Shown here in pieces: positions 11,217 to 12,879 of a stretch of 12,879 nt of DNA; the stretch's first letter is position 1, and every line of letters starts with the position of its first letter. Under the pieces are notes generated by a model. That model ran no database searches and was not told the DNA's origin. It saw only the letters and a list, made by a program, of their open reading frames with translations. This DNA is from Microcaldota archaeon (lineage in GTDB: Archaea > Micrarchaeota > Micrarchaeia > Anstonellales > J096), in NCBI GenBank assembly GCA_026396375.1, contig JAPLWW010000085.1, positions 1 through 12,879 of the forward strand, read 5' to 3'. The position numbers were made by a program, and so were the translations under genes.

Positions 11217-12362
11217 ATGACCAGTCCCCCCATACAGCTAGATCTAGTAGAATTAGAAAAGGAAGATCAAAGCCTAGCGAAGAAGCAGCCCTCTGCAGAG
11301 CATAATATCCTGATAGACGACAGGAACCAGAACAGGACAAGGGCGAAAATCTCGGATAACCAGAAATACTGCATTCTTACATCATTGATATCGAAAAGGG
11401 CCCCTTCCATAGATATTAGTGAAAAGGACATAAAGCTGGCATACATAATGCAGAAGAATTCCCCTCAAAGCGTGGAGAACGTCCTGAAAAGAAGGATCAT
11501 GCCCTTGCAGATGAATGGCTTTGATTGGGACAGCACCCACTCGAAAAGGATCAGGAGAAACCTGAACACGAACATCAGGCCCTATATGGATGCGCTCTCG
11601 CTCTACAGCGAAGAATCAACAATGGACGTGCTGAGGATAAGGGCGGTTGAAACTTTGAATTTCATTGAGAAGGCCGATGAGTTCAAGGACGTCTACATGT
11701 ATGTTGAGAAAAAGCCCAAGAAAAGGAAGGAGGAAACCGCAGGAATCTCATCCTCATTCATGAGATTCTACAAGAACAGCGAGAAATACAGCCTGGGAGT
11801 CTTCGTGAAGGCGGTATCTGAAAACAGGAAGATGGAGGGCAATGCCGCAGATTACATCGCAGAGGAATTTTTAGGGCAATTGATGTCAAGGATAGGCACT
11901 GAAAAGTCGGAGATCAGCAAGGCCATACACAACTTCATGAAGGAGTACAACATAAAGGCAAGGGAGTCATTCAACTCGACTGTGGGCATAGGAGTGGCCC
12001 TTGGGGACAAGAATGGGATGCACATGATAGGAACTAAGGACATTTCATTCTACAAGATGGAGGATGGCAGGCTGGTCAGCGTATTCAAGCCCAATGCGAA
12101 GAACATCGGGGAGGATGTCCAGGTTGTGAAGGGGAAGGGAAGGCTCATGTACATAGACACCAACGAGATTGAAAAGCCGGACGAGCACCATGCAGACGAG
12201 AACATGCTGATAGTGCTCAATTCCTCCATACCTTTGGCGGACATGGAGCTGAAAAGAAGGTTTGACTCCACTGACCTGCAGTCAATAGGCAAAGCCCTGG
12301 TAAGGGAAATAAAATCCTCAAGGATGTATGATGACCTGGGAATGCTTGTATTCTCAAAGTGA
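11217..12362 (+). CDS. Protein with degenerate PP2C-like C-terminal domain
   Basis: 381 residues; the start is fixed by GAGGTGAT 5 nt upstream. Residues 1 to about 185 are basic and unrecognised, with a possibly helical middle and a Lys/Arg cluster (KKPKKRKEE). Residues about 190-381 follow the PP2C (PPM) phosphatase layout by eye. LGVFVKAVSENRKMEGNAAD stands where PP2C has a strand and DGxGG. STVGIGVALGDKNGMHMIGTKDISFYKMEDGRLV matches the TT strand pair with GDSRxYLxxDGxL. MLIVLNSS stands for LLxxSDG, and SRMYDDLGMLVF for the final DNxTxxVV. The metal-binding Asp residues are replaced (AVSEN for DG, GTKD for GDS, LNSS for SDG), so phosphatase activity is not expected. A pseudophosphatase that binds phosphoproteins is one inference. 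It is followed after 4 nt by Trm56. Confidence 0.6.
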   Translation: MTSPPIQLDLVELEKEDQSLAKKQPSAEHNILIDDRNQNRTRAKISDNQKYCILTSLISKRAPSIDISEKDIKLAYIMQKNSPQSVENVLKRRIMPLQMNGFDWDSTHSKRIRRNLNTNIRPYMDALSLYSEESTMDVLRIRAVETLNFIEKADEFKDVYMYVEKKPKKRKEETAGISSSFMRFYKNSEKYSLGVFVKAVSENRKMEGNAADYIAEEFLGQLMSRIGTEKSEISKAIHNFMKEYNIKARESFNSTVGIGVALGDKNGMHMIGTKDISFYKMEDGRLVSVFKPNAKNIGEDVQVVKGKGRLMYIDTNEIEKPDEHHADENMLIVLNSSIPLADMELKRRFDSTDLQSIGKALVREIKSSRMYDDLGMLVFSK

Positions 12363-12366
12363 TCCG

Positions 12367-12879
12367 ATGATAGTTATACTTAGGCTTTTCCACAGGATTC
12401 CCAGGGATGAAAGGGCAACTTCCCATGTTGCGCTTGCGGCAAGGGCCTTCGGTGCAAGCGGAATGGTCTATTGCGGGATGAATGATCCTGGGCTGGAAAA
12501 AAGCATTGAAAGGATGGACAATGAATGGGGAGGAAATTTCTTCATTGAATACACTGAAGATTGGAAAAAAACAGTCAGGGAATACAGGAAAAAAGGCTTT
12601 GAGATAATCCATTTGACCATGTATGGTGAAAGGCTGGATGATGAAATAAAGATTGGAAAGGATTCTCTGGTTGTTGTTGGAAGCGAACAGGTGCCAATAG
12701 AAATGTACAGAATGGCAGACAGGAATGTTTCTGTAACTTCCCAGCCTCATTCGGAAATAGCCGCGCTTGCAGTCTTCCTTGACAGAGCCATGAAAGGCAA
12801 GGAGCTTTCGGAGGAGTTTGACAAGGCCAATTTCCAGAATGCAAAAAGGAAGATAGTCCCGATGAAGATGGGAAAGAAG
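12367..12879 (+). CDS. trm56: tRNA (cytidine(56)-2'-O)-methyltransferase Trm56 (3' partial)
   Basis: 171 codons from ATG 12367, open to the window edge with no stop. The sequence matches the archaeal SPOUT-fold enzyme aTrm56, which uses S-adenosylmethionine to 2'-O-methylate C56 in the T-loop of tRNAs. Shared segments are MIVILRLFHRIPRDERATSH followed by VALAARAFGA, WGGNFFIE, the helix around DWKKTVREY, HLTMYGERLDDEI, VVVGSEQVPIEMYRMAD, and the SAM-pocket QPHSEIAALAVFLDR near residues 129-143. The visible part covers nearly the whole family length; only a short basic tail should be missing. It begins 4 nt after the TGA of the PP2C-like gene and is probably cotranscribed with it. No separate TATA box is seen in the gap. 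Confidence 0.9.
   Translation, partial: MIVILRLFHRIPRDERATSHVALAARAFGASGMVYCGMNDPGLEKSIERMDNEWGGNFFIEYTEDWKKTVREYRKKGFEIIHLTMYGERLDDEIKIGKDSLVVVGSEQVPIEMYRMADRNVSVTSQPHSEIAALAVFLDRAMKGKELSEEFDKANFQNAKRKIVPMKMGKK

Overview
The window is archaeal. The evidence is a signal recognition particle RNA with archaeal end sequences, a class III (type IV pilin-like) signal peptide, an ABCE1/RLI ribosome-recycling ATPase, the archaeal tRNA methylase Trm56, an ADP-forming acyl-CoA synthetase subunit, and TATA boxes centred 25-28 nt before most start codons, as expected for leaderless archaeal transcripts. Frequent AGG/AGA and ATA codons and short intergenic gaps would suit a DPANN-type or other small-genome archaeon, but the lineage cannot be settled from this window.

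Layout. 1-1559 (+): 5'-truncated TPR plus AAA+ ATPase. 1568-3138 (-): two-gene operon, a four-CBS protein with a ribosome-hibernation-factor-like C-terminus followed by a pilin-like protein, joined by a TGATG overlap. 3260-4036 (+): ankyrin-repeat protein. 4037-4359: no gene, but a strong TATA box, a stable hairpin and a T7 tract, possibly a small RNA. 4360-5782 (+): RLI/ABCE1 broken by an internal deletion with a frame change that removes the second Walker A. 5775-6356 (-): membrane-anchored PepSY-like protein. 6588-7232 (+): histidine-phosphatase-like protein lacking its second histidine, flanked by repeated hairpin elements. 7356-7608 (-): SRP RNA, sharing one TATA element with a divergent SLOG/LOG-like gene (7660-8313, +). 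8365-8973 (+): beta subunit of an ADP-forming acyl-CoA synthetase. 8948-10601 (-): operon of a short Glu/Leu/Phe/Val dehydrogenase and an HD-domain protein. 10722-11159 (+): divergent Lrp/AsnC regulator with two candidate operators in the shared promoter region. 11217-12879 (+): a degenerate PP2C-like protein followed by Trm56, which runs off the window.

How the genes may work together. The amino-acid dehydrogenase, the acyl-CoA synthetase subunit and the Lrp regulator suggest amino-acid fermentation with substrate-level ATP formation. RLI, the CBS-HPF-like protein, SRP RNA and Trm56 concern translation, ribosome dormancy and protein export. The points most worth checking are the broken RLI, the CBS-hibernation-factor fusion coupled to a pilin gene, the shortened SRP RNA apex with its shared promoter, and the PP2C-like protein that has lost its metal ligands.
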